Shown: positions 14,794-23,313 of the stretch, piece after piece
Position numbering within the stretch: the stretch's first letter is position 1
Layout: every line of letters begins with the position of its first letter
NCBI GenBank assembly: GCA_039794245.1
Contig: JBDIVS010000006.1
Coordinates: 62,001 to 126,000 of the forward strand
Direction of reading: 5' to 3'
Source of the DNA: DAITQM01 sp039794245
GTDB taxonomy: Bacteria; Pseudomonadota; Gammaproteobacteria; Xanthomonadales; Wenzhouxiangellaceae
DNA length: 64,000 nucleotides
Translations under genes and position numbers: made by a program
Notes under the pieces: generated by a model
Databases searched by the model: none
The model's input: only the letters and a program-made list of their open reading frames with translations
Told to the model about the DNA's origin: nothing

Positions 14794-16599
14794 ATGAAGA
14801 TGAAACACCGAACCTGCACTCTGCCATCCGCCATTGCAGGCGCCGTATGGCTTGTCCCCGCCGCCGTCTCGGCGCAGCCGGCCGGCACCACCGATCTTGC
14901 CACGGTCCCGCCCACCGGCGGTGGGGTGCAGCGCATTTTTGGTTCCAGCGGCAACGGCTCTGCCGGTGTGCCGGTCGCCGGCGGTTTTGATGCCGACGGC
15001 GACGGCTTTGACGATTACGCCTTTGCCGCAATGCGCGCCTCGCCCCTCGGCCGCAACAACGCCGGCGAGATCTTTCTCGTGTTTGGCACCGGCGTCATCG
15101 ACGGCGAGATCGACACTGCGGGCAGCAATCCCCGCGTCCTGCGCATCATTGGCGATCAGGTACAAGAAAATGCCGGCAGCGAATTGTGGATGGATGATGT
15201 CACCGGCGACGGCCTGGGTGATCTTTTGATCTGCCGGCAGAATTTCTCGCCTGACGGCGGCACGCGGATCGGCGCCGGCGCGTTAACCGTGATCCCCGGC
15301 TCGGCGCTGCTCCGCACGCTGGCCGCCAATTTGACGACCATCGACTTGCGGGCACCACCACCGGCGCTCAACTTGACGACTTTGCATGGGGCCGTCACCG
15401 GCGACCGCCTGGGCATCTGGGCCCGGACCGGTGACGTGACCGGCGACGGCATCGCCGACCTGGTCATCGGTGCCGACCGCCAGACACAAAACGGCGAAAG
15501 CGACGGCGGCGCGGCCTATCTGATCCGCGGCGGCACGCATCTGGCGAGCGGTCAGACGGTCGATCTCGCCGCCTTCGGCGCCGGTGCCCTGCCAGGCAAC
15601 ATCGCCCGCATGAGGCCGCCGCCGGGGAGCGCCAATTTCCATTTTGGCGCCACGGTTCAGATCGCCGATCTGGACGGCAACGGCCGCAGTGAGGTGCTCG
15701 CCGCAGCGGCTCTGAACCGGGCCGGTGCCGCGTTGCCGCCGCTCGGCGGCAGCGGCGAAGGCATCGGCGGCTCGCCGGACGGCACGGTTTATATCGCCTG
15801 GGACGATCACTTCACCGGCGACTGGCTGCCGGTGCTCGATTTCGTCATAGGCGCCGGGCCCGGTTCGCACACGATCATCGACGGCGGCGCCGATAACGTT
15901 TCATTCGGCGAGGAACTGCTCGCTGGCCTCGATTACGACAATGACGGCAACCCCGATCTGTTCGCCGGCGATCTCGTCGCCGGCGGTTTCGGTGGAATCA
16001 GCCGCCCGTTCGCCGGACTCGGCCACGTGTTCTATAACGCTGCCATGCTCAAGAACCAGGTATTCGACTTGGACGCCCCGCCGCCCGGCCTTATCACGGC
16101 GACGTTTCTCGGCCCGGCCGGCAGCGCGATCGCCGGCGACACCGCCTTGCACGGCGATTTCAACGGCGACGGGATTGCCGATCTCGCGATCGCCTCGCCG
16201 CACGATACACACTTCGGGCGGATCAATTCCGGGACGATTCACATCCTGCTCGGCCAGAACGGCGTCTGGCCGGCTTTTGTCGATCTGGCGCCCGCCAACT
16301 TCCCCACCCCGGCGCAGATCGTCATCCACGAGATCTACGGCGCCAACGGCAATACCGCCGGCAATCAGGGCGATACCTTAGCCTATAGCGCCGCCGCCGG
16401 CGATCTCGATGGTGATGGCATCACCGACCTCATCACCAATGAAATGACCGGCGACGGCCTCGCTCCCGGTTCGATCGACGTCGGCAACCTAATTCTCATC
16501 AATGGCGCCGCAGTGGTGCACCTGTTGTTCCGCGACGGGTTTGAAGCGCAGGCGGCGTTCAGTGAACCTTCCCCGCAGCGCCAAGCCAGCCGGTTGTGA
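14794..16599 (+). CDS. Secreted FG-GAP repeat protein with RDGFE motif
   Basis: The 601-residue protein has a signal peptide (SAIAGAVWLVPAAVSAQ) and several FG-GAP/dockerin-like calcium loops: DADGDGFDDYAFA, DVTGDGLGDLLIC, DVTGDGIADLVIG, DLDGNGRSEVLAA, DYDNDGNPDLFAG, DFNGDGIADLAIA and DLDGDGITDLIT. This fits a beta-propeller of the integrin-alpha type, outside the cytoplasm. Near the end it carries VVHLLFRDGFE, followed by an unusual 17-residue extension. A second in-frame ATG at 14800 is an alternative start. The next gene begins at the base after its stop. Confidence 0.82.
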   Translation: MKMKHRTCTLPSAIAGAVWLVPAAVSAQPAGTTDLATVPPTGGGVQRIFGSSGNGSAGVPVAGGFDADGDGFDDYAFAAMRASPLGRNNAGEIFLVFGTGVIDGEIDTAGSNPRVLRIIGDQVQENAGSELWMDDVTGDGLGDLLICRQNFSPDGGTRIGAGALTVIPGSALLRTLAANLTTIDLRAPPPALNLTTLHGAVTGDRLGIWARTGDVTGDGIADLVIGADRQTQNGESDGGAAYLIRGGTHLASGQTVDLAAFGAGALPGNIARMRPPPGSANFHFGATVQIADLDGNGRSEVLAAAALNRAGAALPPLGGSGEGIGGSPDGTVYIAWDDHFTGDWLPVLDFVIGAGPGSHTIIDGGADNVSFGEELLAGLDYDNDGNPDLFAGDLVAGGFGGISRPFAGLGHVFYNAAMLKNQVFDLDAPPPGLITATFLGPAGSAIAGDTALHGDFNGDGIADLAIASPHDTHFGRINSGTIHILLGQNGVWPAFVDLAPANFPTPAQIVIHEIYGANGNTAGNQGDTLAYSAAAGDLDGDGITDLITNEMTGDGLAPGSIDVGNLILINGAAVVHLLFRDGFEAQAAFSEPSPQRQASRL

Positions 16600-17271
16600 A
16601 TGAGTGACGACCTCGTCTTCGCCGACCGGTGTGCCGCCGGTCGATCATTGGCGGCGACGCTGCGCGACAAATATCGCGCCGCGCCCGACCTTCTGGTGCT
16701 GGCACTGCCGCGCGGCGGGGTGCCGGTCGCTTTCGAGGTGGCGCGTGAACTGCACGCTGAACTCGATATCCTGATTGTCCGCAAACTCGGGGCGCCGATG
16801 CAGCCGGAACTGGCGATCGGCGCAATCGCTTCAGGCGGCGCCACAGTGCTGAACCACGATCTGATCGCCGGCCTCGGCCTGACCAGCAGTGATATCGCCG
16901 CGATCACCGCCGCCGAAACCGAGGAATTGCAAAGGCGGGAAACCGCTTACCGCGGCAATCGCCCGCTACCGGCGATCGAGGGCCGCACCGTCATCGTGGT
17001 CGATGACGGTCTGGCGACCGGAGCGACGATGAAAGCGGCGATCGCGGCGCTGCGCCAGCGCGGCGCGGCGCGCATCGTCGCCGCCGTCCCGGTCGCGCCG
17101 CGCGACACCATCGCCCGTCTCGCTCTGCTGGCCGACGACATTGTCTGCCTGAGCACACCGCGCTATTTTCAGGCCGTCGGCCAGTGGTACCGCGATTTCC
17201 GCCAGACCGAAGACCGCGAAGTCCGCGAGCTGCTGGCGAAGGCCCGAACACCTGCCACGAGCGACGAATAG
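16600..17271 (+). CDS. Phosphoribosyltransferase-domain protein
   Basis: The 223-residue protein has the type I phosphoribosyltransferase fold with the PRPP loop VIVVDDGLATGATM near residues 129-142 and the upstream ALPRGGVPVAFEVA block. It belongs to the stand-alone group (often annotated as predicted phosphoribosyltransferase, about 215-225 residues) whose substrate is not settled. The ATG directly follows the TGA of the FG-GAP gene with no spacer, implying re-initiation, although the functions look unrelated. Confidence 0.88.
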   Translation: MSDDLVFADRCAAGRSLAATLRDKYRAAPDLLVLALPRGGVPVAFEVARELHAELDILIVRKLGAPMQPELAIGAIASGGATVLNHDLIAGLGLTSSDIAAITAAETEELQRRETAYRGNRPLPAIEGRTVIVVDDGLATGATMKAAIAALRQRGAARIVAAVPVAPRDTIARLALLADDIVCLSTPRYFQAVGQWYRDFRQTEDREVRELLAKARTPATSDE

Positions 17272-17301
17272 ACCGTTCTTCATTCTTCATTTTTTACCGG
17301 T

Positions 17302-17329
17302 TTGTCAGCGTCCGCACCGGCGTTATACT
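17302..17329 (+). promoter_or_regulatory. Putative sigma-70 promoter
   Basis: TTGTCA, a 16-base spacer and TATACT. The -10 ends seven bases before the ATG at 17337, so transcription would begin at the start codon, a second candidate leaderless mRNA in this window. Confidence 0.5.
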
Positions 17330-17336
17330 GCCCGGC

Positions 17337-17951
17337 ATGGTCGTTATAGCGACATCGATTCTGCTCGCCGTCCTCGGCCTGTGGCTGATGGTCGGCGCAT
17401 TCGGCCGCCTGCGCCGGCGGCCGATGCGCGGGGTGTTGCGGCTGATGACCGGCGGCACGCTGGCCGCGCTCGCCGCATTGCTGTGGCTGGCCTCGCTCAG
17501 CCTGCACGGCTTTTACCGGCTGACCGGCGAGGCACCGGTGGCCGAGATCCGGTTCACGCAGATCGCGCCCCAGCGTTACGCAGCAATGCTGACCACCACC
17601 GGCGGCGACGGGGTGACCTACGAGCTGGCCGGCGACGAATGGCAACTCGACGCCCGGATCCTGAAATGGCGGGGCTACGCCCAGGTGCTCGGTTTCGCCA
17701 ACCGCTATCGCCTCGAACGGCTCGGCGGCCGCTACCGCGACCTCGCCGCCGAACGCCGCGCACCGCGCACCGTCGTCGATCTGGCGGCCGACCCGCCGCT
17801 CGATCTGTGGGCCATCATCGACCGCCACCCGCGCTGGCTGCCGCTGGTCGATACGGTGTACGGCAGTGCCGCCTATCTGCCGATGCGTGACGGGGCACGG
17901 TATCTGATCACGCTTGGCGCCAGCGGCCTTATCGCCCGCGAGGCGGAGTGA
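17337..17951 (+). CDS. Two-span membrane protein of unknown function
   Basis: The 204-residue protein has two N-terminal membrane helices (VVIATSILLAVLGLWLMVGA and LAALAALLWLASLSLHGF) separated by an Arg-rich loop, then a soluble domain of about 140 residues without known catalytic motifs. The start at 17337 is chosen because membrane helix 1 begins at residue 2 and a promoter lies just upstream; an in-frame codon at 17184 would run through the preceding gene. I recall homologues in gammaproteobacteria labelled as multidrug efflux pump without good support, so function is left open. Confidence 0.65.
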   Translation: MVVIATSILLAVLGLWLMVGAFGRLRRRPMRGVLRLMTGGTLAALAALLWLASLSLHGFYRLTGEAPVAEIRFTQIAPQRYAAMLTTTGGDGVTYELAGDEWQLDARILKWRGYAQVLGFANRYRLERLGGRYRDLAAERRAPRTVVDLAADPPLDLWAIIDRHPRWLPLVDTVYGSAAYLPMRDGARYLITLGASGLIAREAE

Positions 17952-18041
17952 TTCCGGCGGTTTTGGTCAGCGCGGCGAATCGCCGCCGGGCCGGGGATGT
18001 TAGGATAGTGCGGTCGCATTCGACCGGTACGGTGTAATCCC

Positions 18042-19046
18042 ATGATCCGGCTGCCACGCTTCCACGCCGGAGCGAAGGTTTGGAGCATGCTGCTGCTCGT
18101 CGCCACCATCGCCGCACTGGCGCTGATGTGGTGGGCGAGCCGCGAGCCGGCGTCTTTCGACATTATGGCCAACGCCGCGGCACGTGCCGAACGGCACGAC
18201 CAACGGCTGGTGACCGGCTATGTGACCACCGCGACACTGATCCGCGTCGCCCGCACACTGCTCGACAAACGCGGCGGTTATCTCAGCAACGACCGCCTGC
18301 CGCCCTGGATTTTTCTCGACAATATCCCGAACTGGGAGTTCGGCGCACTGGTGCAGGTGCGCGATCTGACCCGCGCCCTGCGCAACGATTTCAGCCGCTC
18401 GCAGACCCAATCACTAGAAAACGAACACCTCGCCACGGCCGATCCGCAATTTCATATCGACCACAATTCCTGGATCATACCGGCCAGCGAACGCGAATAC
18501 CGCAAGGGCATCGCGGCGCTCGGCCGCTACCTCGACCAACTCGCCGACCCGGCGCATCCCGAAGCCCAGTTCTATGCCCGCGCCGACAACCTGCGCGACT
18601 GGCTGGCCATCGTCGAAAAGCGCCTCGGCGGCCTCGGCCAAAGACTCTCGGCCAGCGTCGGCCAGGTGCGGATCAACACCGATCTAGCGGGCGACCGCAG
18701 CGCCCAGCAATCGACCGTCACCGCAGCGCAGCAGGTCGTCAAAACGCCGTGGCTCGAAATCGACGATGTGTTTTACGAAGCGCGCGGCGCAACCTGGGCC
18801 CTGCTGCACTTTCTAAAAGCGATGGAAACCGATCTTACCGACGTGCTGGTCGACAAAAACGCCGAGATCAGTCTCCGCCAAATCATCCGCGAACTGGAAG
18901 CGGCGCAGCAGCCGCTCGGCAGCCCGATCATCCTGAACGGCAGGCCATACGGCATATTCGCCAACCATTCCCTGGTGATGGCCAATTACATCGCCCGCGC
19001 CAATGCCGCGCTGATCGATCTGCGCCGCCTGCTGGCCGAGGGTTGA
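18042..19046 (+). CDS. DUF2333 family protein
   Basis: The 334-residue protein has one N-terminal membrane anchor (WSMLLLVATIAALALMWWA) and a long helical exported domain. The segment RGGYLSNDRLPPWIFLDN, then FGALVQVRDLTRALRNDF and SRSQTQS, is the conserved core of the gammaproteobacterial DUF2333 family. The start fits the anchor position. Function is unknown; the predicted location is the periplasmic face of the inner membrane. An amidohydrolase gene starts 20 bases downstream. Confidence 0.85.
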   Translation: MIRLPRFHAGAKVWSMLLLVATIAALALMWWASREPASFDIMANAAARAERHDQRLVTGYVTTATLIRVARTLLDKRGGYLSNDRLPPWIFLDNIPNWEFGALVQVRDLTRALRNDFSRSQTQSLENEHLATADPQFHIDHNSWIIPASEREYRKGIAALGRYLDQLADPAHPEAQFYARADNLRDWLAIVEKRLGGLGQRLSASVGQVRINTDLAGDRSAQQSTVTAAQQVVKTPWLEIDDVFYEARGATWALLHFLKAMETDLTDVLVDKNAEISLRQIIRELEAAQQPLGSPIILNGRPYGIFANHSLVMANYIARANAALIDLRRLLAEG

Positions 19047-19066
19047 ACAAGGACAAAGGTCGAACG

Positions 19067-20452
19067 ATGACGAACATGCTCTGCAAACGATTCTTCTTCG
19101 GTATTTTCGCGACGGCGATCTGCCCATTGTTTTGGACGACGCCGGCAGCAGCTGAAACCGTCGTCTTCGACCAGGTTCTTATCGTCACGATGCTGGCCCC
19201 TGACGAAGTTCTGCGCGACCAGCGCCTGGTGATCGAAAACGGGCGCCTTGCCCGTCTCGGGCCGGCGGGCGAAATACCGATCCCCGACGGCGCCCGGGTC
19301 ATTGCCGCGGGCGGTTATCTGATCCCCGGCCTGACCGAAATGCACGCCCACGTGCCGCCCGAACGCGGCGGTGAACAGCGCGCGCGCGACGTGCTGATGC
19401 TCTATCTCGCCAACGGCATCACCACGGTGCGCGGCATGCTCGGCGAGCCGTGGCACCTGGAACTGCGCGCCAAGCTCGCGGCCGGCGAATGGGAAGGGCC
19501 GAGCCTTGTCACCAGCGGCCCATCGTTCAACGGCACGAGCGTCGATGGCCCGGCAGCGGCGCGCCGGATGGTCCGCGCCCAGGCGGCCGCCGGTTACGAC
19601 TTTCTCAAACTCCACCCCGGCCTCGGGCCGCTCGAATACGAGGCGATCACGACCACCGCCAGGGCCGCTGGCATCCCCTTCGCCGGCCATGTCTCGACCG
19701 ATGTCGGCATCGCCCGGACGCTGGCTGCCAAGCAGGCGACGATCGACCATCTGGATGGCTACGCCCTCGATCTGCTGCCGGCCGACAGCCCATATCAAGG
19801 CCGCGACCCCGGCTTTTTCGGCATCGCCATCGCCGCCGGGCTCGACGGCGGGCGCATCCCGGAACTGGCGCAGGCCACGGTCAAAGCCGGCGTCTGGAAC
19901 GTACCGACCGAAAGCCTGATGGCCAATATCCTCGGCGAAACGCCGGTCGAGGATCTGCTGGCCCGGCCGGAGATGGTTTACATCGATGCCGCAACCCGCG
20001 ACCAGTGGCGGCGCGCCGTCGAAGCGCAACGCGCCGATCATTCCCTTGAGGCCCGGCGCAAGTTTCTGCATCTGCGAAAAACGCTGCTCATCGAGCTGCA
20101 CCGCGCCGGCGCCGGCCTGTTGCTCGGTTCGGACGCGCCGCAGATCATGAACGTGCCGGGCTTCTCGCTGCACCAGGAACTGGCACTGATGGTCGAGGCC
20201 GGCCTGACACCCTACGAGGCGCTGGCCATGGGCACGCGAAACCCGGCGCAGTTTTTCGACGCCCCCGAGCGCGGCACGATCGCCACAGGTCAAATCGCCG
20301 ACCTGGTGCTGCTCGCCGCCGATCCCATCGCCGATATCGCCAACAGCCGCAAGATCCTCGGCGTTTACCACCAGGGCCGCTGGCTCGACCGTACCCTGCT
20401 CGATGCGCGCCTAGCCGACATCGCCAAACGCGCCGCGGCGGCGCAAGAGTAG
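19067..20452 (+). CDS. Secreted amidohydrolase-family enzyme
   Basis: The 461-residue protein has a signal peptide (KRFFFGIFATAICPLFW, then PAAAE). The metal-dependent amidohydrolase signature is complete: GGYLIPGLTEMHAHV with the HxH pair, the possible bridging lysine in FLKLHPG, histidines in FAGHVSTD and IDHLDGY, and the catalytic Asp in LLGSDAPQI. The C-terminus has the usual GTIATGQIADLVLL strand. Relatives act on cyclic amides or dipeptides (imidazolonepropionase/prolidase-like group); the exact substrate cannot be told. The start is set by the signal peptide and an AAAGGT site; the long upstream extension is a shadow of DUF2333. Confidence 0.88.
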   Translation: MTNMLCKRFFFGIFATAICPLFWTTPAAAETVVFDQVLIVTMLAPDEVLRDQRLVIENGRLARLGPAGEIPIPDGARVIAAGGYLIPGLTEMHAHVPPERGGEQRARDVLMLYLANGITTVRGMLGEPWHLELRAKLAAGEWEGPSLVTSGPSFNGTSVDGPAAARRMVRAQAAAGYDFLKLHPGLGPLEYEAITTTARAAGIPFAGHVSTDVGIARTLAAKQATIDHLDGYALDLLPADSPYQGRDPGFFGIAIAAGLDGGRIPELAQATVKAGVWNVPTESLMANILGETPVEDLLARPEMVYIDAATRDQWRRAVEAQRADHSLEARRKFLHLRKTLLIELHRAGAGLLLGSDAPQIMNVPGFSLHQELALMVEAGLTPYEALAMGTRNPAQFFDAPERGTIATGQIADLVLLAADPIADIANSRKILGVYHQGRWLDRTLLDARLADIAKRAAAAQE

Positions 20453-20466
20453 AACTGCTCACCGGC

Positions 20467-21093
20467 ATGAACCCCGCTGCCAGCCTATTGGTGACGAACG
20501 CGCTCATCGCCTGTCAGCCCCTGCCCTATACCGAGCGGCTGGCGGTACGGCCGCTCGCCGATATCGAACTTATCGTCATCCACGCCACCGAAACGCCGAC
20601 CCTGGCGCTGGCCCGTGAACTGGCGCTCGACATCCGCTACCCAAAATCGCACACCGGCAATTCGGGACATTACTACATCGACCGCGACGGTAGCATAGTG
20701 CAATATGTCCCCGACGAGCGCACCGCCCACCACGTTGCCGGCTGCAATGCCCGCAGCATCGGCATCGAGATGGTCAATCCCGGGCGTTACCCAAACTGGT
20801 TCGACAGCCGCGCGCAGGACTGGACCGCGGCTTATCCCGAAGTTCAAATCGCCGCGCTGCACCGCTTGCTGCAAGTGCTCAAACGCCGGTTGCCGAACCT
20901 TGGCCAAATCGCCCGCCACAGCGATCTCGACCGCCGGCGCATTCCCGCCAAGGACAACCCGGATCTCGAGATCGCCCGCAAACTCGACCCCGGCCCGACG
21001 TTCCCGTGGGCGGAAGTGGTGGCCGCCAGCGGCCTTGATGCCAGCGACCACTGCCCGAACCATAGCCCGGACGGCTCGCGACAAGCGGAATGA
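20467..21093 (+). CDS. N-acetylmuramoyl-L-alanine amidase (Amidase_2)
   Basis: The 208-residue zinc amidase cuts between MurNAc and the stem peptide, as AmpD and AmiD do. Visible residues are the first zinc His in LIVIHATET, a structural GHYYIDRDGSIVQYV, a Glu in SIGIEMVNPG, and the second zinc His in IARHSDLD followed by the Asp/Lys region near LDPGPTFPW. No clear lipoprotein or Sec signal is visible, so an AmpD-like cytoplasmic recycling role is as likely as a periplasmic one. Confidence 0.87.
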   Translation: MNPAASLLVTNALIACQPLPYTERLAVRPLADIELIVIHATETPTLALARELALDIRYPKSHTGNSGHYYIDRDGSIVQYVPDERTAHHVAGCNARSIGIEMVNPGRYPNWFDSRAQDWTAAYPEVQIAALHRLLQVLKRRLPNLGQIARHSDLDRRRIPAKDNPDLEIARKLDPGPTFPWAEVVAASGLDASDHCPNHSPDGSRQAE

Positions 21094-21531
21094 ATCGTGA
21101 CTTTTCCGCAGAACCCATGCCTTGTTGCGTAACGGTTACAACAGATAAGCCCATCCCGGATTCACCACGAAGGGTGGCATTTGACGAGTTGTCGAATACA
21201 AAGCGATCAGCTGGGATTGCAGCCAGCGCGTTTTCCTCGCGAAGCTCTTTCGTGTTCTTCGGTGTGCCAGGCGAAGTCTGGTCCACCCAACGATCTGAGA
21301 GGAGATCGTCCATGTCATTGGCCGTTCGACAAGGTAGCTGAAGGAGCGGCGGCTCGGGGTAACCTGGCTGTCGAAGCCTCTGGAAGCAAACCCGTGAGCC
21401 GTAATGCCAGTGAACTCGATTCGGCCTCGTTACACAAGTGCAGGTGGCCAGCCTTCCGGAGATGGTGAAGCCCAAGACCGGTGATGAAGCAACGGACACG
21501 AGCAATCATCGGGCCTGCCGGGGTGATTGGG
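21094..21531 (+). other. Mobile-element debris, possibly group II intron 5' part
   Basis: About 440 bases without a gene. From about 21330 the sequence resembles, by memory only, the 5' ribozyme region of bacterial group II introns: caaggtagctgaagg, then aacccgtgagccgtaatgcc, ending with a hairpin-rich gggcctgccggggtgatt. No reverse transcriptase follows; the region is cut at 21532 by an inverted-repeat element. Only a structure search could confirm this. Confidence 0.3.
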
Positions 21532-21688
21532 CCCAACAGTTGCATAAATTTTGCTTGAATTTATAGATTTCTTCATTAAATCAATAAGTTATGAGAATTT
21601 TAGTTAAAGAATCGAATTCACCTGGGGTGACGCGCCCGGTTTCTCACCCGCTTGACCGAGAATTCCGGGAATTTATGCAACAGTTGGG
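21532..21688. mobile_element. 157-bp MITE-like element
   Basis: Bounded by the 19-base inverted repeats CCCAACAGTTGCATAAATT (21532-21550) and its near-perfect complement (21670-21688, one mismatch). The interior is AT-rich and non-coding. The right end is the same dispersed repeat seen at 442-474 and 54106-54146. It has the size and structure of a non-autonomous IS derivative. Confidence 0.65.
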
Positions 21689-21729
21689 TGAAGCCATCGC
21701 CCATGAGCATTGAAATCGAGCAATAGCAG

Positions 21730-22497
21730 ATGAGTTTCAAAACCCTGCGCATCGCGGTACTGCTCGCCATCCTCGGCCTGACGCTTTACAGCGTCGCCTT
21801 CGACCGCGCCGGCATCGCCGCCTGGGACGCGCCGTTGCGGGTTGTGATTTACCCGTACAACGCCACTCCCGGCAGCGGCAACGCTTTTATCACGGGGTTG
21901 AAAGAAGCACATTTCAAGGAGATCGAACGTTACTTCGCGGGCCAGGCAAAACGTTACAAGCTGCCTGTGGACACACCCTTTTACATCGAGCTGGCCAATG
22001 AAATCAGCACCCCGCCACCGGGCGTACCGGCCAGCGGTAACCTGCTTGCCCGGCTGGCCTGGGTGGCCCGCCTGCGCTGGTGGCACTGGCGCTTCGATGC
22101 GCAGGGAAAAGCGCCGCAGATCACCGTGATCGCGGCCTTCCACGATGCCCGAACCGGGGTACTCGGGCATTCCACCGGCCTCGAGCGCGTCCGTGTCGCG
22201 TTGGTCAACCTGTTCGCCGATCCGCGGATGATCCGCGACAACCAGGTCATCCTGGCGCACGAAATCCTGCACACGGTAGGCGCCCGCGACAAATACGACC
22301 CGGCGACCAACCTGCCGCGTTACCCGGAAGGTTACGCCGCACCGGCGCAAAACCCGCTGTATCCGCAACGCCAGGCCGAAATCATGGGCGGCCGCATCCC
22401 GCACAGTGCGACGCGCGCCGCGCAGCCGGCCAACCTGGCGCAAACCCTGATCGGCGAGGCGACGGCGGCAGAAATCGGCTGGCTTAAACCGGAATAG
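21730..22497 (+). CDS. Membrane-anchored HExxH metalloprotease-like protein
   Basis: The 255-residue protein has one N-terminal membrane helix (LRIAVLLAILGLTLYSVAF) and an extracytoplasmic domain with the zinc motif HEILH at residues 177-181, inside ILAHEILHTVGARDKYD. The third ligand could be Asp190 or a later residue. Although the gene stands between repeats, it is intact and codon use matches the neighbours. The product resembles uncharacterised proteobacterial putative peptidases; the substrate is unknown. The stop is TAG followed by TAA. Confidence 0.7.
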   Translation: MSFKTLRIAVLLAILGLTLYSVAFDRAGIAAWDAPLRVVIYPYNATPGSGNAFITGLKEAHFKEIERYFAGQAKRYKLPVDTPFYIELANEISTPPPGVPASGNLLARLAWVARLRWWHWRFDAQGKAPQITVIAAFHDARTGVLGHSTGLERVRVALVNLFADPRMIRDNQVILAHEILHTVGARDKYDPATNLPRYPEGYAAPAQNPLYPQRQAEIMGGRIPHSATRAAQPANLAQTLIGEATAAEIGWLKPE

Positions 22498-22744
22498 TAA
22501 GCCGCTTCACGAACGGTGACACGCCCGGTAACCCTGCCTACCGGCAGGCAGGTCGGCCAATTCGATTCTTCGTGTCCTTCGTGGTGAAGTCCATTCTGTT
22601 TCGATCCATTGCAAAAAACATTCAATCTTCGCGATCTTGGCGTCTTGGCAAGAGATGTCCTCTTGCGGTGGGTTCAGTGAAATCCATTTTACCGGATGCC
22701 CGGTCAGGCCGGGCACGCCGATCAGAACATTCGCAATGCCGGGT

Positions 22745-23050
22745 TTATTTTTTCGCCGCGAAATAAGCCGCGAGATTGGCGATATCCTCATCGCTCAGCA
22801 TCTGGGAGATCGGCGACATCAAAGGATCGTTGCGGGCACCGGATTTGTAATCGCCGATCGCTTTGACGATATACGCCTCATGCTGGCCGGCGATATTCGG
22901 CCACAGCGGGTTAGTGCTGATTCCGGCCGGACCGTGGCAGGCGGCGCACACGGTCTGCGCTTTCTGTTCTCCGGCCGCCGGGTCGGCGGCGTGGGCGGCG
23001 ACCATGCCGCCGAGCAGAAGGAGAGGCAAGAACAAAACTTCGATTTTCAT
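22745..23050 (-). CDS. Periplasmic mono-haem cytochrome c (class I)
   Basis: The 101-residue precursor has a signal peptide (MKIEVLFLPLLLLGGMVAAH, cut after AHA) and a mature c-type cytochrome of about 78 residues. The haem site is CAACH and the distal Met ligand is probably in DPLMSPISQMLSD. The c553/c5 type fits a small electron shuttle. It lies 264 bases downstream of norB, past a terminator, on the same strand, so it is a separate unit but a plausible electron donor for the reductase. The start is MKIEV; the longer frame lacks signal-peptide logic. Confidence 0.9.
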   Translation of the reverse strand: MKIEVLFLPLLLLGGMVAAHAADPAAGEQKAQTVCAACHGPAGISTNPLWPNIAGQHEAYIVKAIGDYKSGARNDPLMSPISQMLSDEDIANLAAYFAAKK

Positions 23051-23260
23051 TTGGCAAATTTCCACAAGTTGAACGATTCGGAACGACATGAATGATATGG
23101 AGACTCCGGATAAACCGGAGCATATGCAAGCCGGGAGTATTCTGCCCGCATACCGAACACACCGTGTGCAATTCGCGTAACAAAACCGTACGTATGCCCC
23201 ATCTTGGGCGCACCGAAAAACCCGGAGACTACTTCTCACACAGCACAAAAAACATTATAT

Positions 23261-23292
23261 AAAAAACCGCCCCCGCCGGGGGCGGGCGGGGG
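23261..23292 (-). terminator. Rho-independent terminator of norCB
   Basis: Read on the minus strand, CCGCCCC-CGGC-GGGGCGG forms a strong GC stem followed by TTTTTT, starting about 22 bases past the norB stop. Confidence 0.85.
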
Positions 23293-23313
23293 CAGTATAA
23301 AGGCCATCCGTGG

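Noticed and set aside
18080..19066. N-terminal extension of the amidohydrolase
   Set aside because: Arg/Pro-rich shadow of the DUF2333 gene; the signal peptide defines the start at 19067.
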